Positions 29,645 to 39,425 of a DNA stretch of 64,000 nt are shown here, in pieces. Made by a program: the position numbers and the translations under genes. A model generated the notes under the pieces. That model was not told the origin of the DNA and did no database searches. It worked only from the letters and a program-made list of their open reading frames with translations. Location of the stretch: NCBI RefSeq assembly GCF_012395185.1, contig NZ_JAAZTU010000003.1:62001-126000 (forward strand). The letters run 5' to 3'. The DNA is from Vibrio aestuarianus. GTDB lineage: Bacteria; Pseudomonadota; Gammaproteobacteria; Enterobacterales; Vibrionaceae. The stretch's first letter is position 1. Every line of letters begins with the position of its first letter.

Positions 29645-29992
29645 TTGTCGTTGAATTCATTACTCAACCTGGGTGATGAATTCAACTATACCCTTCCCAC
29701 TTGAAGCTGCAGCGGTGTTGGCTGCATTCGCTCACCCCAATCACATAGTTTATCTATGCTCATGGGGATGAACTCACTTGCCGCCTACCTGCAACTTCAA
29801 GTTGTTTGGGTATAATTGCTTAAAAGTTTATGATTTTGTGAATAGTGCTGTGGTGGTTTACTTTTTTTTTGGTTACTATCATTTTTATTATTTTGAACCA
29901 ATGTCACACTTATTTGTTTCTTTTGGTTATGTTTAGCGGTCGAAATCACTTGCTAGTCATAGCTGGTGGCAGCACTTTACAGAGGAATATCG
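29645..29992. other. Intergenic region: hairpin, ERIC element and GGDEF promoter side
   Basis: This 348-base interval contains a hairpin with perfect 11-base arms (GTTGAATTCAT at 29650-29660, ATGAATTCAAC at 29676-29686), probably the transglycosylase terminator, then the ERIC element at 29687-29814. The remaining AT-rich DNA to 29992 must hold the promoter for the GGDEF gene. Nothing else is recognised. Confidence 0.6.
29687..29814. repeat. ERIC element, copy 1 (128 bases)
   Basis: Bounded by TATACCC and GGGTATA, with internal blocks TTCGCTCACCCCAATCAC and CATGGGGATGAACTCACTTG corresponding to the conserved ERIC core, this is a complete imperfect palindrome of the enterobacterial repetitive intergenic consensus type, also common in vibrios. 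A second copy lies at 45390-45517 in opposite orientation. Such elements are non-autonomous and may influence mRNA stability. Confidence 0.85.
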
Positions 29993-31135
29993 GTGGCGCA
30001 TGACGTTCACAGCTTTGTAGCGGATAAACTATCGGAAGTAGTCTTAACAAAACATCACCGGCAACGGATGATGGTCTTTGCTTTGACGCTATTTGGTATC
30101 GTATTTCTTGGTGTTTTTTCTGCTTATTGCTTTTATAAAGGTCAAGTGTTACTGGCAACAACTCTAGCATTTTACACTGGTTTTGGCTTACTGACGGTGT
30201 GGCTATTGACTCGTTGGCGAACGGTTGGCTTGGTTTGCCTTTCTGCGATTATTTACTCTTTAAGCTTATACCTTGTCATAACTGGTGGATATGAAGGTAC
30301 GGGGGTAATGTGGGTATATCCGCTTGCCGCAATCGGAATATTTATTAATCAATTTAAGCATGGTTTACTTCTTTCCTTTCTATTTATTACTGGTGTTTTT
30401 ATAACGCTCGCTTTCCAATTGTCGATCTACGAATATTCTCATGTGATGAGTATCCGCTTGGTCATTACATTGATTGCATTAAGTGGCATGTGTCATATCT
30501 TGATTTATTTTCAGTCTCAAATGGATGACTACATACTTAAAATGCATGAGGAAGGTATTCATGAACTCGCTTATATTGACTCACTGACCAAGTTGGCTAA
30601 CCGTTCTAGTTTCAACTCGGTACTTTATCATTCCATGCAATTAACTCATCACTACCAAAGCGCAATAATTTATATCGACTTAGATAATTTCAAGAACATT
30701 AATGATCGCTATGGTCATAATTATGGCGACATCGTCCTAGCTGAATTTGGCTTAAAGTTGAAAGCCGTGGCAGAGCAATATCTACAACAAAGCTTAGGTG
30801 CATATGATGTTGCTCGCATCGGTGGCGATGAATTTGCTATTTATGTGAAAGAGTATGCCAGCGAGCAGGATGTCGTGAACATGGCAAATGAGATCATTGC
30901 ACTATTTTCTAGCCAGCAGCTCTCTTCACTAAAAAAAGTAGTGAACGATGTTGGAGCAAGTATTGGTATTGCATTCGTTGACACGAAAAAGATGGACTTG
31001 AGTGATAGCCTGACGATTGCAGACAGGGCTATGTATCAAGCCAAAAAGGCAGGCAAAGGTAAAGTTTGCGTTGCAGAAGTTGGTTCGGAAATCAAGAGGA
31101 GTTACGGCACTAATCCATCAGAAAATGCATGGTAA
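29993..31135 (+). CDS. Membrane-bound diguanylate cyclase (GGDEF)
   Basis: The 380-residue protein has an N-terminal membrane domain of about six helices (residues 25-185) and a C-terminal GGDEF domain (about 205-370) with the intact motif ARIGGDEFAIY near 280, LDNFKNINDRYGHNYGD and MYQAKKAGKGKV. It is predicted to make cyclic di-GMP. No RxxD inhibitory site is visible before the motif. I chose the GTG at 29993, with AGAGGA 7 bases upstream, over the GTG at 29966. It precedes a large Ig-like lipoprotein gene on the same strand, so adhesion or surface control is a possible link. Confidence 0.88.
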   Translation: MAHDVHSFVADKLSEVVLTKHHRQRMMVFALTLFGIVFLGVFSAYCFYKGQVLLATTLAFYTGFGLLTVWLLTRWRTVGLVCLSAIIYSLSLYLVITGGYEGTGVMWVYPLAAIGIFINQFKHGLLLSFLFITGVFITLAFQLSIYEYSHVMSIRLVITLIALSGMCHILIYFQSQMDDYILKMHEEGIHELAYIDSLTKLANRSSFNSVLYHSMQLTHHYQSAIIYIDLDNFKNINDRYGHNYGDIVLAEFGLKLKAVAEQYLQQSLGAYDVARIGGDEFAIYVKEYASEQDVVNMANEIIALFSSQQLSSLKKVVNDVGASIGIAFVDTKKMDLSDSLTIADRAMYQAKKAGKGKVCVAEVGSEIKRSYGTNPSENAW

Positions 31136-31262
31136 TGTTCTCCCTTTTTTTTGTCCATTGATGTTGTTGTCAATTAGAGCAGAAAGTAGAAGTTTCTCTT
31201 CATGTTTTTAGATGTTGATACTGGTTATTATTGGCCAAAATATCATCTACAGAGAGACTTAT

Positions 31263-34200
31263 ATGTTAATGCCAAGCGTAAATCGATTAGGATTAGTTTT
31301 GGCGATAGGGATATCGTTGGCTGCATGCGGGGGAGGTGAAGGGGATTCATCTTCGAATGTAGTTACGACACCAAAGAGTGTTACACCACCAACCAGTATT
31401 CCCTCTTTGGAAAGCGAAAAAGATCGTCTTGATATTGTGGTAAATGATATCACTTTATTATCGTCATCTAGCTATGCTGGATATAGTTTTAGCCCAACTG
31501 TTTTTAATCAAATGGGTGAGGTTAGCTATACGAGTGATCCAGCTGATATTGTTGTCGATAATGGCGATGGAAGCTTAATGGTACTAAAACCAGGTTCGGT
31601 TACCGTTACGGCTACGGACACACTTAATGGTTACAAAACTGCAAAAGATATATTTAATGTCACAATTGAAAAGTGGGATAATTCGAGTTTAAAGGCTGAC
31701 TCCTTAACACTTAATACGCTTGGTGATAATAATACGCGTAAGTTAAATGTTAGAGGATTCAAAGGCGAACTCAACTTTACGGTTCAACCTAAGTATGACC
31801 ATATTATTAGTGTGGATCATGAAGGAAATGTCACTGCTAATGGATTTGCAGGAACAGCTATTGTAACTATCACCGACTCTGGAAATAGTAGTTATAAATC
31901 TACTAGTGTAATGGCTAAGATTATAGTAACGGCTGTGTCAGCGGATACATTAAGTTATGAGAATTTTGAACAAGAATATAGTGATGGCTTATTTATTCAA
32001 GCAAATAAAATTACCGGGGCTCCAATAAAAAGTCAGAATTATTCCGTTTGGGATGGTCAGGATGTTTTAAACATCAATCCTGCTACTGGAGAAATGGAAA
32101 TACTAAAAGCTGGTGAGGCAATAATTCAGGCAAATGTCGAATATCAGCCGGGGTATAGTACTAGTAGAGAAAGCGCTACATTTACAGTGAAGATAAATAA
32201 AGCTGAAGCACCTTATTCTCTAAAGCTAGATAAGCAATCTGTAGTGTTTGAGGAAGAAAAGCGTCTTCAGCCAAGCTTCAATGGTAGTCCTGAATCTGTA
32301 AGCTATTCTATCGCTGATGGTCAAGATGTATTGAGTATAGACCCGTCTACTCATTTTCCTCAAATTAATAATACAGGAACTACTGATGTTACGGTAACTG
32401 TTCCAGAAAATGATAGATATAAAAAATACCAAGGCGTTATCTCATATGATGTAATCAAAGCTCCCCACCCTGGATTGAGAAATGATTTTATTAAGTCAGA
32501 ATATCATGAAGATTTGTCTTTACCTTTTCATTTGGTTGGCCAAAAAGGTAATTTATCTATTATATCGAGTGAGCCATCAGGAATAACTTTACGTGATGAA
32601 CAATTAAAAATACCTGGTGTTGGTTATTATGTTTTAAGTATATCTGATGATGGTGGGCGTAATTACCAACCTGTTGCTAATAATGCAACTGTAATAGTTG
32701 AAATAAGCCAAGGTGTTCAACCACAGCTAGAAGAGTTAAAACCGATTACTGTGGTATATGGTAATGACTTACTAATTGATTTATATAAGTACTATGGAAT
32801 TACTACTAACAGTGATCTGGAAATCATTAACATAAGTAATAAAGAAGTAGTAACTACAACTGATGCACATATTCTGAAAGTTATTAATTCTGGTACCACA
32901 GTGGTTACAGTCAGAAAACCTGAAAGCTCTAATTTTCAAGCATCAAATATACGTGACATTGTGATTACCGTTCAACCAGTTAAATCATCATTAACGTTAA
33001 GCCCTCAATCGGTTGTTTCAGCATCTTTGGACCAGAAAAGTCTTCCTGCCCCAGTCATTATCGGAGCAAATGGGCAACTCTCTTATTCGTTAAATTCTAA
33101 TTCAGCGATAGATGTTATTAAGGTAAATAGCGATGGGAGTATGGATATATTAAATGCAGGTGTTGCTATAGTTAGAGTCGTCGATTCAGGTCGTGGTGGT
33201 TTCTCCGAAAGTGAAATGACATTTAATGTCATGGTTGCTCAAGCGGATAATCCAATAAAATTTAGTTATCCATCGATTGAATATCAAGATAATTTGACAT
33301 TGTCTCCTAATATTTCTCAGCCGATTGGTTCTAACGAGATAATTACAACTAATTATAAATTGCTTAGCTCAAACAATAACAATGTAGAGGTTAACAAAAG
33401 CACTGGTGAACTTACTATCAAGGGGGCAGGAGATTACAATATAGAAGTAACTTCAAGTTCTAGAAATTATAAGGAGTCAACCCAAATAATCAGCGGCAGT
33501 GTAAAGAAAGCAACCCATCCAGGTATTGTTATTGACAACATCAGTGTTGATTTTTCTCCATTTAAAAAAATAAAACCAGTTGTGTCTTCAGCACAATATG
33601 GAAAGAGAATCTATATGATAAGTGCTGAATCGTCTAGTATATCAGTAGATGTAAATAGTGGTGAAATATCACTTAATGATTATGATTCAGGCGCGGGACA
33701 TTTCAATATATATGTTTATGAAGAGGAAAGTGATAACTATTTCGCATCAGAGAAAAAGCATTTCATAGTTCAGGTTAACTCTCCACAAGAAACAGATGCC
33801 AATCAAGTATTTTCTCTTTATTACACCATAAATCAAAATATCCTTACACTTAAGAGCGATTTAGGTACTAAGAACAAACTAGGTGTGGGTACGACCTATA
33901 ATTTAGAAGGTAGTCGATTTAGTGTATTAGGGCATCAAGCATTAGAGAGAAATCAACTCGTTAAGGTTTCAATGGAATCGAAAATAACGGGAGAGCAAGG
34001 AGCTGCAATTTTTAGGCTCGTGCGAAATGATAGCTGTATATCTGAAAATAAGATTATCAATTGGAATGAAATCAGCTCCTGTGAAGGTGAAGGGCTTTCT
34101 TACAATGTTACTTTAACACTTATCGATGCTTCTGATAATATCAAAGCTGGTGGGGCCTGGCTCTCTACTGGACCTATTATTATAGCCCGTTATGGAGACA

Positions 34201-34343
34201 GGAAGTTTTATAGTGGTCCCGATGGTGGTGGTTATAGTAATACCCGAGTTCTTGGTAAAGGCTACTCTGAACCGAGTAATCTTTATTGGTGGGAGTTGGT
34301 TAACATTACTTTAGATGGCGGGGATTGGATAACATCACTTTAG
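31263..34343 (+). CDS. Large Ig-like repeat lipoprotein (putative surface adhesin)
   Basis: The 1026-residue protein has a lipoprotein signal ending SLAACGGGEG. Most of the rest (about 60-840) consists of repeated domains of roughly 80-95 residues with the BIg/cadherin-like rhythm: a beta-rich block, then 'D-G-x-x-x-I-L-x-A-G-x-A-I-V' (for example MEILKAGEAII, MDILNAGVAIVRV, LTIKGAGDYNI). The last 190 residues differ, with two cysteines (near 920 and 935), and may be a ligand-binding or structural cap. Codon use is AT-rich compared with the neighbours, which suggests later acquisition. The start at 31263 is preceded by AGAGAG; the open frame begins earlier at 31212. A role in adhesion or biofilm is inference. 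Confidence 0.75.
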   Translation: MLMPSVNRLGLVLAIGISLAACGGGEGDSSSNVVTTPKSVTPPTSIPSLESEKDRLDIVVNDITLLSSSSYAGYSFSPTVFNQMGEVSYTSDPADIVVDNGDGSLMVLKPGSVTVTATDTLNGYKTAKDIFNVTIEKWDNSSLKADSLTLNTLGDNNTRKLNVRGFKGELNFTVQPKYDHIISVDHEGNVTANGFAGTAIVTITDSGNSSYKSTSVMAKIIVTAVSADTLSYENFEQEYSDGLFIQANKITGAPIKSQNYSVWDGQDVLNINPATGEMEILKAGEAIIQANVEYQPGYSTSRESATFTVKINKAEAPYSLKLDKQSVVFEEEKRLQPSFNGSPESVSYSIADGQDVLSIDPSTHFPQINNTGTTDVTVTVPENDRYKKYQGVISYDVIKAPHPGLRNDFIKSEYHEDLSLPFHLVGQKGNLSIISSEPSGITLRDEQLKIPGVGYYVLSISDDGGRNYQPVANNATVIVEISQGVQPQLEELKPITVVYGNDLLIDLYKYYGITTNSDLEIINISNKEVVTTTDAHILKVINSGTTVVTVRKPESSNFQASNIRDIVITVQPVKSSLTLSPQSVVSASLDQKSLPAPVIIGANGQLSYSLNSNSAIDVIKVNSDGSMDILNAGVAIVRVVDSGRGGFSESEMTFNVMVAQADNPIKFSYPSIEYQDNLTLSPNISQPIGSNEIITTNYKLLSSNNNNVEVNKSTGELTIKGAGDYNIEVTSSSRNYKESTQIISGSVKKATHPGIVIDNISVDFSPFKKIKPVVSSAQYGKRIYMISAESSSISVDVNSGEISLNDYDSGAGHFNIYVYEEESDNYFASEKKHFIVQVNSPQETDANQVFSLYYTINQNILTLKSDLGTKNKLGVGTTYNLEGSRFSVLGHQALERNQLVKVSMESKITGEQGAAIFRLVRNDSCISENKIINWNEISSCEGEGLSYNVTLTLIDASDNIKAGGAWLSTGPIIIARYGDRKFYSGPDGGGYSNTRVLGKGYSEPSNLYWWELVNITLDGGDWITSL

Positions 34344-34358
34344 AGTCCTATTTTTCAA

Positions 34359-34388
34359 ATGGTGACCGATAACCGGTCACCATCTTTA
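34359..34388. terminator. Terminator between the Ig-like gene and folD
   Basis: GGTGACCG and CGGTCACC form a stem (extended by AT/AT pairs) followed by CTTTATT. It lies between convergent genes. Confidence 0.75.
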
Positions 34389-34398
34389 TTACGGGAGA

Positions 34399-35262
34399 TC
34401 AACTTACTTTAGTATGAAACTGTTCACACGCAAGCATCGTATTTTCTATCAGACTTGCCACCGTCATTGGGCCAACGCCACCAGGGACTGGTGTGATAAA
34501 GCTTGCTTTCGCCCTAGCGACATCGTACTCCACATCACCCACTAGTTTGCCTGATTCCAAGCGGTTAATGCCAACATCGACCACAATCGCACCGTCTTTC
34601 ACCCAAGCACCTGGAATAAAGTTGGGTTTACCAACAGCAACAACCAAAACATCAGCTTGGCGCACATGGTGCTCTAAGTCTTTAGTGAAGCGATGGCATG
34701 TCGTTGTCGTACAGCCCGCAAGCAGTAATTCAAGTGTCATTGGGCGGCCAACAATATTGGAAGCGCCTACAATCACCGCGTGTTTACCGCGTAGTTGAAT
34801 ATTGTAGCGATCGAGCAGTGTGATAATGCCTTTTGGTGTACATGAGCGCAGTTTAGGAATGCGTTGCGCTAAACGGCCTACATTGTATGGATGGAAACCA
34901 TCCACATCTTTCTCAGGAATGATGCGCTCAAGTACATGAGTTGTGTCAATACCAGCCGGTAGTGGCAGTTGTACTAAGATGCCATCAATTTCTGGATCTT
35001 CATTAAGTTGATCGACTAACGTCAGTAACTCTTCTTCACTGGCGGTGGCAGGAAGGTCATAAGACTTCGATACAAAACCAACTTCTTCACACGCTCTACG
35101 CTTGCTGCCAACATAAACTTGCGATGCAGGATCTTCACCGACTAATACAACAGCAAGGCCTGGCGCGCGCAACCCTGCATGAGTACGAGCTTTTACTCGT
35201 GCTGCGACTTCTGAGCGGACTGTTTGTGAAATAAGTGTTCCATCAATATTTTGAGCGGTCAT
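34399..35262 (-). CDS. folD: Bifunctional methylene-THF dehydrogenase / methenyl-THF cyclohydrolase
   Basis: FolD interconverts 5,10-methylene-THF, 5,10-methenyl-THF and 10-formyl-THF with NADP. The 287-residue chain includes [22 protein letters not shown] (YxxxK catalytic lysine), [33 protein letters not shown] and [12 protein letters not shown]. The open frame extends 25 codons upstream, but the ATG at 35262 has AAGGAAAG just ahead and matches the family start (I-D-G at residues 6-8). It supplies the 10-formyl-THF that purU elsewhere in the window consumes. Confidence 0.95.
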   Translation of the reverse strand: MTAQNIDGTLISQTVRSEVAARVKARTHAGLRAPGLAVVLVGEDPASQVYVGSKRRACEEVGFVSKSYDLPATASEEELLTLVDQLNEDPEIDGILVQLPLPAGIDTTHVLERIIPEKDVDGFHPYNVGRLAQRIPKLRSCTPKGIITLLDRYNIQLRGKHAVIVGASNIVGRPMTLELLLAGCTTTTCHRFTKDLEHHVRQADVLVVAVGKPNFIPGAWVKDGAIVVDVGINRLESGKLVGDVEYDVARAKASFITPVPGGVGPMTVASLIENTMLACEQFHTKVS

Positions 35263-35421
35263 GACTTTCCTTACACATTCGTAGCGAAAATTTTTGCGGG
35301 CATTGTCGCAGATATTTTTAATAACATCTATAAGCAAACGTTTGCTTTGTTTTGTTTTTCATCAGTATATTGCTGGGCGACTCTTTTTTAGGCATTTGAA
35401 ACAAAATGTTAGAGAAAGCGA

Positions 35422-35449
35422 TTGATTTACCGAGTTCAACTCGTATAAT
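35422..35449 (+). promoter_or_regulatory. Promoter of tRNA-Arg
   Basis: TTGATT (35422-35427), a 16-base spacer and a perfect TATAAT (35444-35449), with a C-rich discriminator before the tRNA at 35464, fit a strong sigma-70 stable-RNA promoter. Confidence 0.7.
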
Positions 35450-35463
35450 CCTTTCCCTGTAGC

Positions 35464-35540
35464 GCGCCCTTAGCTCAGCTGGATAGAGCACGTCCCTTCT
35501 AAGGATGTGGTCGTAGGTTCGAATCCTACAGGGCGTGCCA
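35464..35540 (+). tRNA. tRNA-Arg (anticodon UCU)
   Basis: The 77-base sequence folds into a cloverleaf: acceptor GCGCCCT with AGGGCGT (G1-U72 wobble), D arm GCTC/GAGC, anticodon stem CGTCC/GGATG with loop CTTCTAA giving anticodon TCT, T arm with GGTTCGAATCC, and an encoded CCA end. It reads AGA codons. It is a single tRNA with its own promoter and terminator. Confidence 0.96.
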
Positions 35541-35551
35541 TTTCTTCTAGA

Positions 35552-35586
35552 AGCCTGATAACTTATTAAGTTGTCAGGCTTTTTTC
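35552..35586 (+). terminator. Terminator after tRNA-Arg
   Basis: AGCCTGATAAC, a 7-base loop and GTTGTCAGGCT (one G-T pair) followed by TTTTTT, 11 bases after the tRNA. Confidence 0.85.
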
Positions 35587-35596
35587 GTTTGTGAGA

Positions 35597-36187
35597 TTAA
35601 TTCTCGCTCAGTGGTTGAGAGCTAATTTGTTCACTGAGCTTAAATAATAATGCACTGGCTTCCATATGTTGCGGATAGTTATTAAACAATTGGCGCGTTT
35701 CTTCGGTCATATCCAATAAATCGCTCGGCAGTTGCCACTGCAAGGCAGTGGTGTACAGCATGGCTTTGAGAGGTTTATAAACTTGTTGTTCATAAGCCTG
35801 CATTAATTGCTCTAAAAGACATTCACGCTCCGATTCAGTGCGAAGTGGTGATTTACTTTGATCAAGAAACTGACGGTAGATTTCACTATCAATCAGCATT
35901 TCCATCAGAGGAATGTTATCTTTTGCTCGTTCGTTGAGTTCATCTTTTATGATGCTTAGCCAATGTTCTTTGGTTAAATCACTAGCAACAACATCATCAA
36001 ATTGGTTTCGTATTTTTGTTTCGATAGAAGCTTGTGCCTGCTTAAGAACGGAGCGAACAACTTGGAAAGGTAATTGGAACTCTCTACATAATTCAACGAT
36101 AAGCGCATGAAAACCACCGCCAGGAAGATGGAGGCTGTGTTTGAAGGTGGCTATTGCATCGGTTTGTTCTGTTGTTAACTCGCACAT
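35597..36187 (-). CDS. Hypothetical protein
   Basis: The 196-residue product is soluble and almost wholly helical; I do not recognise its family. Features seen: LHLPGGGFHALIVELCREF near residues 19-37, two cysteines (37, 123), and several amphipathic helices. There is no signal peptide or membrane segment. An AAGGTGATG site precedes the ATG. It stands between tRNA-Arg (opposite strand) and the GGDEF/EAL gene (same strand, 147 bases upstream), so co-transcription is uncertain. Confidence 0.6.
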   Translation of the reverse strand: MCELTTEQTDAIATFKHSLHLPGGGFHALIVELCREFQLPFQVVRSVLKQAQASIETKIRNQFDDVVASDLTKEHWLSIIKDELNERAKDNIPLMEMLIDSEIYRQFLDQSKSPLRTESERECLLEQLMQAYEQQVYKPLKAMLYTTALQWQLPSDLLDMTEETRQLFNNYPQHMEASALLFKLSEQISSQPLSEN

Positions 36188-36333
36188 GTCATCACCTTGT
36201 TGTCTGTTAAATATAAAAAATCAGCTCGATAGGTGAGTGACACTACCGAGCAATGATGCATGTTAATCTTTCATCCAGAGTTATGCGATAAAAAGGGTAG
36301 CAATCGCGTCTCATGGCTAATATTGATGGCCGT

Positions 36334-39300
36334 TCACTCTATTAGTAATTTCAGGGCCTCGTTCGAATATTGTTCTTGATATTTGATAGTAAATTTATCT
36401 AACGGAAGGGGTTTTGAATAATAGTAACCTTGCAGTAGATCGACGCCTAATGAAGACAATTGTTTTACATGCTCTTTGGTCTCTACACCCTCAGCAACGA
36501 CTCGATAACCTAAACTTTGTCCCATTAAAATCATTGAAGATACAAATTCCAGGTTGGATTGATCTAATGTCATGTCGAGTATAAAACTGCGGTCTATTTT
36601 AACTTCCGACAGTGGCAAGTTTTTTAGCAGTGATAGTGATGAAAAACCGGTCCCAAAATCATCTAATGAGATAGAAATACCTGCATCACTGAGTTTTTTT
36701 AACGAACGTAACGATTGATCATAATCCGTGAATGCGGCGGTTTCTGTAATTTCTAAACAAAATAACGATGCAGGTAATTGGTAGCCATTAATGGTGTTGA
36801 TGATTAAGTTAGCAAAATCTGGCTGGGTGAGTTGGCGAGCACTGATGTTTATTGATATCTGATTGAGTCCCTGCAACAGTTTTGAATGACTTATATCTTC
36901 ACAGACTTTGGTAAATATTTGTTTGCCTAGTTTTTCAATCAACCCAGATATTTCAGCAACTGGAATAAATTTGCTAGGAGGTATCTGCCCATTGATCGGG
37001 CAAGACCAACGCGCTAAGACTTCAGTAGCAACGATTTTCCCACTTTTGTTACATACTTGCGGTTGGTAGTAAATATCGATTTTATTGTCATCAATTGCTT
37101 TCGATAGCCGTTGTTCCAGAGCAATAAATTTGCTCGATTCTTTATGCATCTCAGGACTGAATCTGAGGTACTTTCCGCCACCTTGTTGTTTCGCACGGTA
37201 CATGGCAATGTCTGCATTTTTGATCAGTTCTTCGGTGGATGAAGCATCGGAGGGATAAATTGCCATCCCTAAACTTCCCTGGCTACTAACTTTTATTTGA
37301 TTGTGACGCATCGGTTTTTCAATACTGCGCAGTATTTTTTGTGCAATATCACTGGCTTGTTCTACATTTGCAACAGAGCAAAATAGCAGAAATTCATCCC
37401 CTCCAAGCCTTGCTATTGTGTGCTTTGAACCCAGTGCTTGGGTTATCTCTCTGGCAACATGGCAAAGTAATGCATCGCCGACATGGTGGCCGAATGAATC
37501 GTTGACCATTTTAAAACGGTTTAAGTCCATGAGCATTACAGCTTTAAGCTGTGTTGACTTATTGTCGATGTGAGCGGTAATTTCTTCGATAGCTTTACGT
37601 CGATTTGCAACCCCAGTCAATGAGTCAAAATAAGCCATATGGTGGATTTTAGCCGCTGACTCCCTTTGCTCTGTTATGTCGGTCATCGATCCAATAAAGC
37701 GCACGGCCTTGCCATTTGAGTCGCGTACTGCTGAACCATTCGCCTGTACCCAAATGTAAGTATCATCAAACTTACGCATTCGAAATTGGGTTTTAAAGGG
37801 CGTGTTGTTTAGGAAATGTGACTGTATTTGTTTTTCTAATTCTTCCAAGTCTTCAGGGTGAATATGCTCAAACAATTGATCACAATCAAAATGCTTTGTC
37901 TCTAGGTCATCATCCATTCCTAACATTTTGATGAGACGACTATTCCAATGAAGAGTATTGGTTTTTAAGTCCCAATCCCAAATGCCGTCATTGGAACTGT
38001 TTGATACGACTTTTAACTGTTGGAGTAGTTGTTGTGCATTTTTTTGGCGCAATTGGCTTGTTTTTAATAATTCATCTCGTTCGATGAATAAGGACAACAT
38101 ATCGAGGTAATTGTTAAACATAGCTTGAGAAGCAACGCAATCTTCACCTTGTAATGAATCAACGATGGCCAGTAATCGCCAATGGCTTTTTTGCCCGGTT
38201 GAAATTGGGATGATGGTTGCCATGAAATGTTCGTCAGAATTGAGCTGTGGAAAGGCACTCAAACCGTAACTGTCGCTTTCTGCCTTTAACGTTATTTGTG
38301 GTTTTATATAACCGCGTTCTGCCCAATCCGTTACTTCGAGTTGTCCTGAGTGATAGGTAGCCATGCAGGCCCAATCAAATCCAGAACCATATAACCCGTG
38401 AGTATCGAGTATTGAATTAAAGCCATTTTTAGCTTGTGCATAGAAACTTTCAAATAGTTCTGCTGGAGATAGACCTCGAACATTGGTTAGAGCGTGTCTT
38501 ATTGATCCTTGCGTTTCATTCGTTCTGTTGTTGGTATTGGTGTTTCCACAGGATTCTCTAACCACCAATTTTTGTGATATGTGATGAATCTCATGTTGAA
38601 ATGGATCACCAGCAATTCGTTGGAGGGCGCGCTGGAATGCTTGATTAGCCAAAGATTCAAGCTGTTGATCGACAGTGGTTAGCTGAGGATGAGTTTGTTT
38701 ACCCAAAAAGATGTTATCGACGCCAACGATGGCAACTTGCTCTGGAACTTTCCAGCCTAAATGTTGCAATTGTTCAATCATACCAATCGCATTTTGATCG
38801 GTGGCACAGATCACGGCACTACAATCGGACTTTCTCTCAATGAAAGCTAACGCGGCCTCTCTTCCTCCGGATAAAGCACAATTATCGACGCAAAAAACGT
38901 GTTCAGACTGATAGATATGGTGATATTTACTTAACGAATCTTGATAAGCCTTAAAGCGTGAGCGTATATCATTGACCGATAAATCTCCGCAGAAGCCAAT
39001 TTGGGTATGGCCATTGGTGTAAAGCCAATCATAAAGTGCTTCAATTCCAGCGCGTTGGGTGCTGCAAAATTGTTCGACAGGGAGTGGTGAATAACTGGCT
39101 GCTAATGAGATTACCGGAATATTTTTAGCTAATGCTTTTTTTACTAAGCGGTCGGAAGCACAATGAAGAACCACCAGTAATGCATCAAGGTGGTTTAAGC
39201 TAACGTCGAGGTCAAAATCTCGTTGCTCTCCGGAACGAATGATGACTAAATTAGCGTTATTCTGCTTGGCGAGTTGACGGCAGGTTGCGCTCAACTCTCC

Positions 39301-39369
39301 CATATAGAACCCACTTAGCATTGGCATGATCACACCAATTGTTGGACGGCTTGGTTTATTTTTAGGCAT
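36334..39369 (-). CDS. LacI-type sensor / PAS / GGDEF / EAL protein
   Basis: The 1011-residue protein joins four parts. Residues 9-275 resemble the periplasmic-binding-like sugar domain of LacI-family regulators (VIMPMLSGFYMGEL, GVDNIFLGKQTHPQLTTVDQ) but without the DNA-binding HTH. About 290-435 is GAF-like or unknown; 452-570 is a PAS/PAC domain (GIWDWDLKTNTLHWN); 575-740 is GGDEF with the intact motif at 656-660; 755-1000 is EAL with EVLAR at 783-787, LDDFGTGFS and AEGVE present. Both c-di-GMP enzyme sites look complete. There is no signal peptide or membrane helix, so it should sense a cytoplasmic sugar. A GH13 gene lies 56 bases upstream on the same strand, probably in one operon. Confidence 0.88.
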   Translation of the reverse strand: MPKNKPSRPTIGVIMPMLSGFYMGELSATCRQLAKQNNANLVIIRSGEQRDFDLDVSLNHLDALLVVLHCASDRLVKKALAKNIPVISLAASYSPLPVEQFCSTQRAGIEALYDWLYTNGHTQIGFCGDLSVNDIRSRFKAYQDSLSKYHHIYQSEHVFCVDNCALSGGREAALAFIERKSDCSAVICATDQNAIGMIEQLQHLGWKVPEQVAIVGVDNIFLGKQTHPQLTTVDQQLESLANQAFQRALQRIAGDPFQHEIHHISQKLVVRESCGNTNTNNRTNETQGSIRHALTNVRGLSPAELFESFYAQAKNGFNSILDTHGLYGSGFDWACMATYHSGQLEVTDWAERGYIKPQITLKAESDSYGLSAFPQLNSDEHFMATIIPISTGQKSHWRLLAIVDSLQGEDCVASQAMFNNYLDMLSLFIERDELLKTSQLRQKNAQQLLQQLKVVSNSSNDGIWDWDLKTNTLHWNSRLIKMLGMDDDLETKHFDCDQLFEHIHPEDLEELEKQIQSHFLNNTPFKTQFRMRKFDDTYIWVQANGSAVRDSNGKAVRFIGSMTDITEQRESAAKIHHMAYFDSLTGVANRRKAIEEITAHIDNKSTQLKAVMLMDLNRFKMVNDSFGHHVGDALLCHVAREITQALGSKHTIARLGGDEFLLFCSVANVEQASDIAQKILRSIEKPMRHNQIKVSSQGSLGMAIYPSDASSTEELIKNADIAMYRAKQQGGGKYLRFSPEMHKESSKFIALEQRLSKAIDDNKIDIYYQPQVCNKSGKIVATEVLARWSCPINGQIPPSKFIPVAEISGLIEKLGKQIFTKVCEDISHSKLLQGLNQISINISARQLTQPDFANLIINTINGYQLPASLFCLEITETAAFTDYDQSLRSLKKLSDAGISISLDDFGTGFSSLSLLKNLPLSEVKIDRSFILDMTLDQSNLEFVSSMILMGQSLGYRVVAEGVETKEHVKQLSSLGVDLLQGYYYSKPLPLDKFTIKYQEQYSNEALKLLIE

Positions 39370-39425
39370 ATCATTAGTCGTCAGTGTTAATGTTAGTAGT
39401 TGCTTACAGGGTAAGTTTATTATCC

